DNA of 35,932 bases from positions 1-35,932 of the forward strand of contig MNGW01000101.1 of NCBI GenBank assembly GCA_001918935.1. The letters run 5' to 3'. A program made the translations under genes and the position numbers. Shown here one piece after another: positions 1 through 9,382 of the stretch (position 1 is the stretch's first letter; the number at the start of each line of letters is the position of its first letter). The notes beneath the pieces are model-generated. The model was not told where the DNA came from, did no database searches, and worked only from the letters and a program-made list of their open reading frames with translations. The stretch comes from Acidobacteriales bacterium 13_1_40CM_3_55_5. Lineage in GTDB: Bacteria > Acidobacteriota > Terriglobia > Terriglobales > Acidobacteriaceae.

Positions 1-209
1 CTGGAACCGCCCCACTACCTAAAGACACGAACCAATGCCGGGATGCTGCCGTGTGTCTTGCCTCCCACCTTTGCTAACAGCAAAGATGGGGCACCCTCAG
101 TTGAGATACTGCGGGCCGAGAGTTGGGGCAGCCGCCGGGATTGGGTGGACCAATCCGGCCGAACTAGACGTAGAAGCAATTGCGTATCCTCGCAGAAAGG
201 GATTCCCTC

Positions 210-649
210 GTGAAAAAGATCTTTGCTCCGCTGCAAGCGATTCTTTTTACAGCTCTGCTTGCTGCAACCCCTGGCTCATGTCCATGCTCAGGCTGCGCCT
301 GCACCCGGCCCGCTGTTTCAAACGATCCGGTCGTTGGATGCCAAACTTTTCGATGCCTACAACCATTGCGATCTGGAGAAATTCGGATCGCTGTTGGCCG
401 ACGATTTGGAGTTCTATCATGAAGAACAACATCTGTGGCAAGGTGACCAGAGAACTCGTTCCCGGGACGCTTGAGGTATATCCCATTGCCAACTATGGCG
501 CGGTGGAGATCGGGGTTCACCGTTTCCACCATCCCCAGGATACCGAGAATGTCGGCGAGGCGAAGTTCATTCACCTCTGGCAGAACAAAGATGGAGTGTG
601 GAAGATCACTCGTGCCATCAGCTTCGACCATCATGGCTTAGCAAAATGA
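210..649 (+). pseudogene. DUF4440/SnoaL-like (NTF2-fold) exported protein, broken by two frame changes
   Basis: The gene starts at GTG 210, preceded by a purine-rich stretch (192-202), and opens with a signal peptide (VKKIFAPLQAILFTALL). Near 265-280 the reading moves to the next frame, which gives the rest of the signal region (AHVHAQAAPAP) and the NTF2-like start (SLDAKLFDAYNHCDLEKF, then LLADDLEFYH). Right after LEFYH at about 420 it moves again to the frame reading NNICGKVTRELVPGTLEVY and GEAKFIHLWQNKDGVWKITR, which ends at 649. Family members usually carry about 20 residues between FYH and the NICGKV segment. They are missing here, so the second shift looks like a deletion whose length is not a multiple of three. 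The family is a small cone-shaped fold with varied roles. No intact product is expected. The identification rests on remembered family motifs. Confidence 0.72.
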
Positions 650-660
650 CGTCAAAGGCC

Positions 661-687
661 GCGGGCGAGGGCGCCCGCGCCACACAA
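661..687. repeat. REP-like GC-rich palindromic element, copy 1
   Basis: A 27-nt element with core GGGCGAGGGCGCCCGC followed by CCACACAA. A second copy with two mismatches lies inside the pmbA coding region at 31808-31834. Here it sits between the broken DUF4440 gene and the next ribosome-binding site. Confidence 0.6.
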
Positions 688-707
688 CCCAAAGGAGCGT
701 GGAGAAG

Positions 708-1397
708 ATGACGGTGAATGTGGTTGAGCCAGATGGGAAATGGATGTATCGAGTGGGTGGTATCTCCGCACTCGTTATAGGTATTGGGTACATCGTCATC
801 TTTCCGCTATTCGCTCGCGTGGGGGGACCTCCGTCGGGTGGTGGGGAGGTTTGGCTCAAGTACCTCGTAGGAAAGACGACGGTTTGGTGGGCTATCCTTG
901 GCCTCTGCGTCCTGACGGACTTTCTCTACGTACCTGTCGCGTTCTCGCTGTACCTTGCGTTGGAACGGGTCAACCGATACGCAATGCTGGTAGCGACGGC
1001 ATTCGTGGGGCTGTTCGTTGTCTTGGACTTGGCAGTTACATGGACGAATTACGCCTCGCTACTCACGCTCAGCGGTTTACACGCGGCAGCCACGAACGAC
1101 GTGCAGCGGGCGGGCTACGTCGCGGCTGCGAATTATGCGTCCGCAGTGCTGGCATCGCGCACGGAAGTTTTCTACTCCATAGTTGACTTTTCGCTCGGGA
1201 TTCTTGTGATCGGTTTCGTGATGCTGAAAGGAAAGGGGATCTTCAGTAAGACCACAGCTTATTTGGGACTGGCCGCGGGCATCTTTGGAATCGTTTCGAT
1301 ATCGGGCGTTTTTGTAACGATAATCATTAATGCTGTGCTAACCACGGTCTGGGTCTGGTTTGTGGGGTACAGACTGTTCAGGCTCGGTCAGAAGTGA
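708..1397 (+). CDS. multi-pass membrane protein, DUF4386-like
   Basis: A 229-residue protein with about six hydrophobic segments: GGISALVIGIGYIVIFPLF, then WWAILGLCVLTDFLYVPVAF, AMLVATAFVGLFVVLDLAV, then VDFSLGILVIGFVML, a segment around LGLAAGIFGIVSISGV, and a C-terminal one. The arrangement resembles DUF4386-type inner-membrane proteins of unknown function. No catalytic residues stand out. ATG 708 was chosen because AAAGGAG at 691-697 lies about 10 nt upstream of it; the in-frame GTG at 699 almost touches that site. The gene stands alone, between a pseudogene and a short-ORF region. The family call is tentative, but the coding call is solid. Confidence 0.75.
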   Translation: MTVNVVEPDGKWMYRVGGISALVIGIGYIVIFPLFARVGGPPSGGGEVWLKYLVGKTTVWWAILGLCVLTDFLYVPVAFSLYLALERVNRYAMLVATAFVGLFVVLDLAVTWTNYASLLTLSGLHAAATNDVQRAGYVAAANYASAVLASRTEVFYSIVDFSLGILVIGFVMLKGKGIFSKTTAYLGLAAGIFGIVSISGVFVTIIINAVLTTVWVWFVGYRLFRLGQK

Positions 1398-1455
1398 TTC
1401 CGATCGAAGAGCTATGTAGAATCACTGGCGATTCACGGTGACCCTGGAGGAAGCC

Positions 1456-1572
1456 ATGCATATTGACGTGATTGATCCAAAGAAGACATTGAGGGGCGCC
1501 TGCGGATCTATTCGGGCCACCGCCTCTGCGGAGTTGCTGGACGGCCGCGAACTGGAAATGATCGGGTGGTAA
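1456..1572 (+). CDS. possible 38-aa small protein
   Basis: ATG 1456 follows a good GGAGGA site (1446-1451) and opens a 38-codon frame (MHIDVIDPKKTLRGACGS ... ELEMIGW) ending in TAA. The composition looks protein-like but I recognise no family. It could equally be the tail of a decayed gene, because the frame stays open for a few codons upstream of the ATG. Confidence 0.25.
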   Translation: MHIDVIDPKKTLRGACGSIRATASAELLDGRELEMIGW

Positions 1573-1603
1573 GCAATATGACGCGCCCTTTGCCCGGTGT
1601 CAG

Positions 1604-1777
1604 CTAATCCTGTGGTTTCAAGTCGCAAGCCTCACGGCAGGGTTGGCAGTAATACAGACCGTCTGAGCAGAGCCGCGGATCAATCTGCCCCTGACAACAG
1701 CAGCAATACTTCTCGCATTCGCAGCGCTCTTCGGTCATGTCGCACTGGGCGCACTGAAATTTACTGGTCGTAGCCAT
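1604..1777 (-). CDS. 57-aa cysteine-rich protein, probable metal-binding
   Basis: Reading from ATG 1777 gives MATTSKFQCAQCDMTEERCE and onward, 57 residues with 12 cysteines: Cys9, 12, 19, 21, 25-28, 37, 44, 47 and 51. The CxxC-x6-CxC-x3-CCCC-x8-C-x6-CxxC-x3-C spacing suggests one or two zinc or other metal knuckles. There is no signal peptide, so it is probably cytoplasmic. It is divergent from gcvT, with about 210 nt between them. I cannot name its function. The regular cysteine spacing, the clean start and stop and the non-random composition make a real gene likely. Ordinary ORF length cut-offs would drop it. Confidence 0.7.
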   Translation of the reverse strand: MATTSKFQCAQCDMTEERCECEKYCCCCQGQIDPRLCSDGLYYCQPCREACDLKPQD

Positions 1778-1991
1778 GGCCGAACTCTAGCGCGCCTCCG
1801 GATGATGCGAAAGTTCCGTTGGTAACCCGCGGGCCGCACCTTCAGCCTAGAGAAATTTTCGCCAGCGAGATTGATCCCGAGACCTGACACTCGTGACACC
1901 CGTGACGCTACACCCGAGCTGTTGAACCCGCTCCCACACGCATGTTAGGGTAAAGAGTTTCAGACCAGCGACAGCTCCGATCGAGGGACAA

Positions 1992-3137
1992 TTGCCCGCT
2001 GTTCAGGCGACTACGCCAATCATCCGCAAGACTGCTCTCTACAACACCCATCGCCAGATGGGTGCAAAGATGGTCGAATTCAACGGCTGGGAGATGCCGG
2101 TCGAATACCCTTCGGTGGGCGGCATCATTGCAGAGCACAACGCCGTCCGCACCGGCGTTGGCATTTTCGACGTCAGCCACATGGGCGATATCCGGGTCGC
2201 CGGTTCTGGAGCCCTGGCCGCCGTCCAGCACATCTCGATGAACGATGCATCGCGGCTCGCCATTGGACAGGCGCAGTACTCGGCGCTCCTCTATCCGCAA
2301 GGAACCTTTGTGGACGACGTGATCGTCCACCGGCTCGGACAAGACGAATACCTGCTCGTCATCAATGCCGGTACCCGCGAGAAAGATTTCAGTTGGGTGC
2401 GCGATCACACCCGCGATTTTGATTGCGAAGTGGAGAATCTTTCGGACGACTTTACCCAGATCGCGATCCAGGGACCAAAGGCCGTAGACCTGTTACAGAA
2501 GCTCACGGTCGCCGATCTCTCCGCGGTAAGGTTTTACTGGGTGACGCGCGGCGGCGTTTGCGGACTTAAAAATATCCTAATCGCCCGCACCGGATATACC
2601 GGCGAAGATGGATTTGAAATCTACATCCCCTCTGACGAGGACACGAGTGCGATGGTCTGGAACCAGCTCCTCCAGGCCGGCCGGGAATTCGGAGTTATCC
2701 CCTGCGGGCTGGGTGCGCGCAACACTCTGCGTCTAGAAGCCAAGCTGGCGCTCTATGGTCATGAGATTTCGGATACCATCAATGTGTGGGAAGCCAGCCT
2801 CGACCGTTTCTGTAAGATGGAGAAGCAGGAATTCATCGGTCGCGATGCGCTGGAAAAGGCGAAATCCGGAGGAGTTCGCCGCACTTTGGTCGGTCTGGAG
2901 ATGATCGAGCGCGGCATCGCCCGCGATGGCTACAGAGTTCTCGATGAAGCTGAAGCGGAGATCGGCTATCTCACTAGCGGCTCCTATGCTCCATTCTTAA
3001 AAAAGAATATTGGGTTGGCGTATGTTCCGCCCGGGTTTTCGAACGTTGGAACCGTCATCAACGTGGAAATTCGGAACCAGCCAGTGAAGGCGAAGGTTGT
3101 GCCGACACCATTTTATAAACGTCCCAAGAAAGTCTAA
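1992..3137 (+). CDS. gcvT: glycine cleavage system T protein (aminomethyltransferase)
   Basis: GcvT moves the aminomethyl group from lipoyl-GcvH to tetrahydrofolate, releasing ammonia and making methylene-THF. At 381 residues it has family length. The N-terminal folate-binding domain starts with TALYNTHRQMGAKMVEFNGW. The VDDVIVHRL segment (residues 107-115) carries the catalytic Asp, followed by VINAGTREKDF. The C-terminal barrel has the GLGARNTLRLEAKLALYGHE signature, with Asn where most members have Asp. The start is TTG 1992 with GAGGGA at 1983-1988, a short spacing. It is the first gene of gcvT-gcvH-gcvPA-gcvPB; the gap to gcvH is 8 nt. I found no glycine riboswitch in the 214-nt leader. 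The lpd (L protein) gene is not in the window. Confidence 0.97.
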   Translation: MPAVQATTPIIRKTALYNTHRQMGAKMVEFNGWEMPVEYPSVGGIIAEHNAVRTGVGIFDVSHMGDIRVAGSGALAAVQHISMNDASRLAIGQAQYSALLYPQGTFVDDVIVHRLGQDEYLLVINAGTREKDFSWVRDHTRDFDCEVENLSDDFTQIAIQGPKAVDLLQKLTVADLSAVRFYWVTRGGVCGLKNILIARTGYTGEDGFEIYIPSDEDTSAMVWNQLLQAGREFGVIPCGLGARNTLRLEAKLALYGHEISDTINVWEASLDRFCKMEKQEFIGRDALEKAKSGGVRRTLVGLEMIERGIARDGYRVLDEAEAEIGYLTSGSYAPFLKKNIGLAYVPPGFSNVGTVINVEIRNQPVKAKVVPTPFYKRPKKV

Positions 3138-3145
3138 CCACAGAG

Positions 3146-3535
3146 ATGCCCTATCCCACAGACTTCAAATACACCAAAGAACACGAATGGATAAAAGCCG
3201 ACGGCAAGAATGCGACTGTCGGTATCACAAATTATGCTCAGGAGTCGCTCGGCGATATCGTCTTTGTCGAGCTGCCGAAGACAGGTTCAGAGATCGTTGC
3301 CGGCAAAACTTTCGGCTCAGTCGAGTCCGTGAAGGCCGTTTCTGACCTGTACGCCCCAGCGTCCGGTGTAGTCACCGAAGTAAATAGCGAACTGGCGACC
3401 GCGCCGGAGAAGATAAACAAAGACGCACACAGCGCCTGGCTTATCAAAATCACACTCAAGAACCCGGCAGAATTGAATTCACTACTCTCCGCGCAAGACT
3501 ACGAAAAATTCGTGTCAGAGGAGGCGGGAAAATAA
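3146..3535 (+). CDS. gcvH: glycine cleavage system H protein (lipoyl carrier)
   Basis: GcvH is the mobile lipoyl carrier that shuttles the aminomethyl intermediate between GcvP and GcvT and is then reoxidised by the L protein. The 129-residue sequence opens with [20 protein letters not shown] and has the lipoylation motif [18 protein letters not shown] with the modified Lys at residue 63. The C-terminal half ([12 protein letters not shown]) also matches the family. It starts 8 nt after gcvT stops, with only a weak ACAGAG-type ribosome site, so translation is probably coupled to gcvT. An inverted repeat begins one base after its stop codon and separates it from gcvPA. Confidence 0.97.
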   Translation: MPYPTDFKYTKEHEWIKADGKNATVGITNYAQESLGDIVFVELPKTGSEIVAGKTFGSVESVKAVSDLYAPASGVVTEVNSELATAPEKINKDAHSAWLIKITLKNPAELNSLLSAQDYEKFVSEEAGK

Positions 3536-3536
3536 G

Positions 3537-3614
3537 AATTTCCAATTTCCGATTGCCGATTTGAAATCTGCAACGGCGAAAGGGTTTAAAAATCGGAAAT
3601 TGGAAATCGGAAAT
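3537..3614. repeat. long inverted repeat inside the gcv operon
   Basis: The left arm AATTTCCAATTTCCGATT (3537-3554) pairs with the right arm 3591-3607 over 17 bp, with a 36-nt loop. The arms are built from short TTTCCGAT/TTTCCAAT units. It starts right after the gcvH stop, and its right arm extends close to the gcvPA start, so it could form a strong mRNA hairpin between gcvTH and gcvP. Confidence 0.8.
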
Positions 3615-3638
3615 TCGATTCTTGTAGCCGGGCATCTA

Positions 3639-4957
3639 ATGACCCCCATGCGCTATCTACCCAAATCCCCCTCCGACCGCGAAGCCCTACTCAAAGCCAT
3701 TGGCGCGCGGTCCATCAACGATCTGTTCGCGTCGATTCCAGCCGAATACCGTCTGGAGCGGGATCTCAAAGTTCCACGCCAGATGGCAGAATCCGAGATC
3801 GTGGACTGGTTCCGGGAGCGCTCACGCGAGAATGGCGACGGCTACGCCACCTTTCTAGGCGCGGGTGCTTACTATCATGCGGAAATTTCGCAGGGCACAT
3901 TGCAATCCATCTTCGAATTTCAGACCATGATCTGCGAGCTGACAGGCATGGAAGTGGCCAACGCGTCTATGTATGACGGTTCCACCGCCGCCGCCGAAGC
4001 CGTAATGATGGCGGTTCGCCTAACCGGACGTCGCTCCGCCGTTGTGGCAAACAGCTTGCATCCCGAATACCGCGAAGTTCTCGCTACCTACGCGCATCAT
4101 CAAAGCCTGCCAGTCACCGCAACTTCATTCACCGACACCGCACGCGTGAACCTGAAGGAACTTGAAAAGCTGATCACCCAGGAAACCGCATGTCTCCTGG
4201 TTCAATCGCCTAATTTTTTCGGCACCATCGAAGACATCGCCGCCATCGCCGAAATTGCCCACAAACAGGGAGCGATGCTGGTAGTTTCCATCGCGGAAGC
4301 AGTTTCTCTGGGCATCGTTGAGCCGCCGCGCCAGGCGGATATCATTGCCATGGAAGCGCAATCTTTCGGCGTGCCTCTTGGATTTGGAGGACCATACTGC
4401 GGGGTGATCGCCACTCGCGAGCAGTACGTCCGCCAGATGCCCGGTCGCCTGGTCGGTCAAACCTCCGACAAGAATGGCAAGCGTGGCTTCGTCCTTACTC
4501 TCGCAACCCGTGAGCAGCACATTCGTCGCGAGAAAGCGACTTCCAACATCTGCACCAACCAGGCCCTGGTGGCATTGATGGTCAACATTTTTATGACCAT
4601 CTACGGCAAGGTCGGACTACGCGAGCTGGCCAAACAGAATCTGGCCAAAGCCAATTACGCCGCACAGCAATTCGGCAAGCATGCGAGAGTGCTTTTTCCT
4701 GGCGCCCCGAGATTCAATGAATTCGTGGTCCAGACCACCGAAGATCCCTATGCCATCAACAGCCGCATCCTGGGACACAAAATTGTAGGTGGACTTCCAC
4801 TGAAGAAGTTTTATCCCGAACTCGGCAACGCGGCCCTGTGGTGCTGCACTGAGTTGACGACCCGCACCTCAATTGACACCGCCGTCGGGATGGTCGCTGA
4901 AAGCGAGCGCTCGGTTAAATCGGCTAAACAGGAAGCCGATGTCCAGGAGGTGACGCG

Positions 4958-4961
<4 letters not shown>
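3639..4961 (+). CDS. gcvPA: glycine dehydrogenase (decarboxylating) subunit 1
   Basis: This is the alpha half of the two-subunit P protein. With GcvPB it decarboxylates glycine using PLP and passes the aminomethyl group to GcvH. Typical motifs are present: [18 protein letters not shown] near the N-terminus, [40 protein letters not shown], then [20 protein letters not shown] and [20 protein letters not shown]. The frame is open from 3561, but that upstream part is translated repeat DNA. The start is therefore placed at ATG 3639 (the ATG at 3648 is also possible). No strong ribosome site is visible. It overlaps gcvPB by four bases (GTGA), which suggests coupled, equimolar synthesis of the two subunits. 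Confidence 0.95.
4945..4953 (+). promoter_or_regulatory. strong Shine-Dalgarno site for gcvPB inside the gcvPA 3' end
   Basis: AGGAGGTGA lies 4 nt before the GTG start at 4958 and is close to a full match to the 16S rRNA 3' end. It supports the GTG start and independent or re-initiated translation of gcvPB despite the overlap with gcvPA. Confidence 0.85.
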
Positions 4962-6448
<1,487 letters not shown>

Positions 6449-6500
6449 TCGCCTTGACCTGCCCCCTGTACCGATTTGCCGAGTCTTAATTCGCCCACGT

Positions 6501-6525
6501 AGGGACAGGCGACTTCGCCTGCCCC
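6501..6525. repeat. REP-like hairpin between convergent genes
   Basis: GGACAGGCGACTTCGCCTGCCC folds as a 9-bp stem (one mismatch) with an ACTT loop. It is followed by a second small palindrome (GGCGAGCGAAGCTCG). It lies between gcvPB and the oppositely oriented DUF2911 gene and may stop transcription from both sides. There is no T-run, so the terminator role is inferred. Confidence 0.5.
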
Positions 6526-6541
6526 GGCGAGCGAAGCTCGA

Positions 6542-7111
6542 CTATTTCTTCTCCGCGAACTCCACCGACGCCCGCGTCTTTTCCCAGTCCAGGTTCATCG
6601 TGCAATTCCCACCTGTCTGATCATAGGAAATGGTGAAATTCTCCACCGGCGATGGCACTTGCGCAACTATCATATCCACACGAGCCAGGTCATCCCCTTC
6701 GCCAGGATATGGAGTGCCCCACTCGCCCGTCTTCTTGCTGATCACCAGCACCCACTTGTCCTGATCAGGCACCGTAAAGAGGGTGTAGCTGCCAGCCGGC
6801 ACATCTTTGCCTCCGACAGTCAGGTTGGTATCGGTCACGAATGTGGTGGCCTCATTCGCTCCAGTACGCCATACCTGCCCATAAGGCACAACGCCGCCAA
6901 AAACCTTGCGCGGCTGGTGAGTCTTGGGATCATGGGTGCGTGGGCTGGAATAATCCGTCTTAATAGTCTTACCGTCAGGAAATTGGCATTGCGCCTGCGC
7001 CGGTGGGCTAGGCCGCTTGCTCTTGTCATCCTGGGCGAGGCCGATCGTAGTAAGCGTGAGAATGATCGTACTCACAATGATCAGTGTGAAGAGGATATTC
7101 CGTTTCTGCAT
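6542..7111 (-). CDS. exported DUF2911 domain protein
   Basis: A 189-residue protein with a signal peptide (MQKRNILFTLIIVSTIILTL, then TTIGLAQ), so probably periplasmic. The rest matches DUF2911: DYSSPRTHDPKTHQPRKVFG, then VPYGQVWRTGANEATTFVTD and PAGSYTLFTVPDQDKWVLVI. Members are common in Acidobacteria and Bacteroidetes, and no biochemical function is established. The start was set at ATG 7111 because an AGGAG site sits just upstream; the frame is open a little further but without such a site. It is convergent with gcvPB. Inverted heptad arrays (7131-7273) lie directly upstream, in its probable promoter region. Confidence 0.88.
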   Translation of the reverse strand: MQKRNILFTLIIVSTIILTLTTIGLAQDDKSKRPSPPAQAQCQFPDGKTIKTDYSSPRTHDPKTHQPRKVFGGVVPYGQVWRTGANEATTFVTDTNLTVGGKDVPAGSYTLFTVPDQDKWVLVISKKTGEWGTPYPGEGDDLARVDMIVAQVPSPVENFTISYDQTGGNCTMNLDWEKTRASVEFAEKK

Positions 7112-7130
7112 GGTTTCTCCTGTGTGAAAA

Positions 7131-7293
7131 TCTAGCAATCAGCATTCAGCACTCAGCATTCAGCCGAGTCCAAACTGAATAGACTATCCGGCAAGTGCGT
7201 CGGTTAGCAAATGTGATGGGCGGTTTTTTGATCGCTACGAACCCCAAAGGCTGAATGCTGATTGCTGAATGCTAATTTCCAAATGCTGATTGC
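7131..7293. repeat. inverted heptad arrays, 'empty' (no gene in the loop)
   Basis: The left arm 7141-7165 and the right arm 7249-7273 are 25-nt reverse complements with one mismatch, built from TCAGCAT/TCAGCAC heptads. Degenerate units extend the arms to 7131 and 7293. The 83-nt loop contains no ORF. It fills the intergenic gap between the divergent DUF2911 and 84-aa genes. Confidence 0.85.
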
Positions 7294-7322
7294 GCAATTC
7301 TCGCAAACGGTACAATTACCCT

Positions 7323-7577
7323 ATGCTCGTATTCAACGAAAAGCAGGAAGAGTTGCAACACTACGAAACCATGATGGGCGTCCCGAGAGGCCGCCTCGCC
7401 GTGACCATGGACATGATCACGGACGCCATGGCCCTGGTCGGCCAGCACGGCGTCTATTGCCAAAGCCAGCGTCAGCCCGGCAAGCCGGTGATGGACATCC
7501 AAATCATCATGAAGAGCCTCACCGATGCAAAAGAGCTGATTCAGAGCGTGATGGAAGAATTGAAAGGCAAAGCCTAG
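7323..7577 (+). CDS. conserved-looking 84-aa protein of unknown function
   Basis: The sequence runs from MLVFNEKQEELQHYETMMGV to IQSVMEELKGKA: soluble, mainly helical, with no signal peptide and no transmembrane segment. The middle (VPRGRLAVTMDMITDAMALV) and the C-terminal helix (TDAKELIQSVMEELKGK) look like a small adaptor or regulatory fold. I recognise no named family. The frame extends upstream to 7290, but that part is repeat DNA, so ATG 7323 was chosen. It is convergent with fadE, and a CCTCTGTG-type repeat fills the gap between the two stop codons. Confidence 0.65.
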   Translation: MLVFNEKQEELQHYETMMGVPRGRLAVTMDMITDAMALVGQHGVYCQSQRQPGKPVMDIQIIMKSLTDAKELIQSVMEELKGKA

Positions 7578-7587
7578 CTGAGGTTTT

Positions 7588-7621
7588 CTTCCTCTGTGCG
7601 CCCCTGTGTCCTCTGTGGTTC
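7588..7621. repeat. CCTCTGTG-family repeat between convergent stop codons
   Basis: This contains CCTCTGTGCGCCCCTGTG and then CCTCTGTGGTT. It is the same family as the repeats at 9383-9418, 9892-9927, 20741-20777 and 34919-34940. On the minus strand it begins 6 nt after the fadE stop. Confidence 0.75.
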
Positions 7622-7627
7622 AAGCTT

Positions 7628-9367
7628 CTACGCCAGCGTATATTTTCCCCGCTCAATGACTTTCTGCGCGATCTGCTGACGTAACTCAATCACATTGAAG
7701 GGTTCATGCTTGGCCAGACGACGCAAAATCGCTAATTGCGTCCGCAGCATGTCGCCTTCGGCCACCGCCGCAATAACTTTCTTTGCCGCCGCTTCGATCT
7801 TCTCCATGGCCCGTGACAGATAAACTCGCGTCATCGCGATTGGTAGGGAAGCAGCCTTCTCTCCATTGCGCTCAGCAATTTTCTGCGCCCGCAACACGGC
7901 GGATTCCATGGCGTAAGTTTCGATCACCATGCCCGCGATCGCGCCCATGACCTCCTGCTGATCCTGAATCGCCTGCATATATTTCTGTGTCGCGGCCCCA
8001 GCCGCAAACAGTCCAAGTCTCTTGGCTTGCGCAACCAGTTTGCGTTCATCAGCCAGCGGCCCTTCGAGTTCTTCACTCAGAGTCGGTCCTGCCAGAACTT
8101 CATCCATCAATTTCTTGATTGCCGGCATCAACGGCAATTGTCCCGACATCGCACGTTTCAACAAGAAGCCAGTAATAATGAGCCGGTTGATTTCGTTTGT
8201 ACCCTCAAAGATGCGATTAATCCGGGCATCCCGGTAAGCGCGCTCGGCAGGATATTCCTCGACAAAGCCATATCCACCGTAGATCTGCACGGTCTCGTCG
8301 ACGACGTAGTCAATCATCTCCGAGCCCCACACTTTAATGATGGAGCATTCGACCGCATACTCCTCAATCGCCTTGCGCATTTCCTGCATGGCATTCGCGC
8401 CCGACTTGTCCACTTCGCCCAGCGCCACATCCATCATGCCAACCGTGCGATACACCATTGCCTCTCCGGTGTAGATGCCCACGGCCATGTTCGCCAGTTT
8501 TTCCCGAACCAGGCCGAAGTCGGCAATCACTTTGTTAAACGCCTTCCGCTGCTTGGCATATCCAATGGCGTTTTCCAGAATGTTGAACGCGATCACGTGT
8601 CCCTTACCAATTTCGCCGAGCAGGTTTTCGACCGGCACTTTGCAATCATTAAGAATGATTGGACACGTTGAAGACCCGCGAATTCCCAGCTTGTGTTCTT
8701 CCGCTCCCACGGAAAAGCCGGGAAATGTTTTCTCCACCAGGAAAGCCGAGAACTTTTCACCATCCACTTTGGCGAACACCGTGAACAAGTCGGCAAATCC
8801 GGCATTGGTGATCCACATTTTTTCGCCGTTCAGGATGTAATGCTTGCCGTCCGGCGAAAGATGAGCGCGCGCCCGGCAATTCAGCGCATCGGATCCGGAA
8901 GAAGCCTCGGACAAAGCGTAGGCCCCAACAATTTCTCCCGCAGCCAACCGCGGCAGATATTTTTTCTTCTGCTCCTCAGTCCCGAAATACACGATAGGCA
9001 ACGTGCCGATTCCTGTATGTCCACCCCAAGTGGTAGCGAACCCCGCATACTTCGCGATGTGGTCGGCGATCACAGCAGCGGTGACTTTGTCCATCTCAAG
9101 CCCGCCGTAAGCTTCCGGAATCTCCGCCGAACTCAACCCCAACTCACCCGCCTTCTTCAACAGATCGCGAGTGATAGAAAAGTCTTTGTGCTCCATCTTT
9201 TCAATATTGGGGACGATCTCATTGATGGCAAACTCTTCCGCCGTCTGCCCGATGAGTTGGTGCTGCTCGGTGAAGTCTTCTGGAGTGAAGACTTCATCGC
9301 CCTTCCGCTCTTCAAGAAGGAAACCACCGCCGGAGATCCTAGTAGTAGGAATTGCAGTCGTCACCAT
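7628..9367 (-). CDS. fadE: acyl-CoA dehydrogenase (FadE type), probable internal deletion
   Basis: This FAD enzyme would perform the first step of beta-oxidation, acyl-CoA to trans-2-enoyl-CoA. It has 579 residues: an N-terminal helical domain (TEQHQLIGQTAEEFAINEIV), the beta domain (GAYALSEASSGSDALNCRAR, then GEKMWITNAGFADLFTVFAK), the helical domain, and an extra C-terminal helical region as in the long FadE/VLCAD group. The catalytic Glu is E388 in RIFEGTNEI. Around residues 255-266 the sequence jumps from GKGHVIAFNI straight to LENAIGYAKQRKAF. Homologues normally have about 20 residues there, including an (F/I)GR(F/Y)KLGA segment. This looks like an in-frame deletion and may impair folding or substrate binding. 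ATG 9367 has an AAGGGG site upstream. Confidence 0.9.
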   Translation of the reverse strand: MVTTAIPTTRISGGGFLLEERKGDEVFTPEDFTEQHQLIGQTAEEFAINEIVPNIEKMEHKDFSITRDLLKKAGELGLSSAEIPEAYGGLEMDKVTAAVIADHIAKYAGFATTWGGHTGIGTLPIVYFGTEEQKKKYLPRLAAGEIVGAYALSEASSGSDALNCRARAHLSPDGKHYILNGEKMWITNAGFADLFTVFAKVDGEKFSAFLVEKTFPGFSVGAEEHKLGIRGSSTCPIILNDCKVPVENLLGEIGKGHVIAFNILENAIGYAKQRKAFNKVIADFGLVREKLANMAVGIYTGEAMVYRTVGMMDVALGEVDKSGANAMQEMRKAIEEYAVECSIIKVWGSEMIDYVVDETVQIYGGYGFVEEYPAERAYRDARINRIFEGTNEINRLIITGFLLKRAMSGQLPLMPAIKKLMDEVLAGPTLSEELEGPLADERKLVAQAKRLGLFAAGAATQKYMQAIQDQQEVMGAIAGMVIETYAMESAVLRAQKIAERNGEKAASLPIAMTRVYLSRAMEKIEAAAKKVIAAVAEGDMLRTQLAILRRLAKHEPFNVIELRQQIAQKVIERGKYTLA

Positions 9368-9382
9368 TTCAAAACCCCTTTT

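Noticed and set aside
1778-1991. Glycine riboswitch upstream of gcvT
   Set aside because: The leader was read for the conserved tandem glycine-aptamer core and nothing similar was found.
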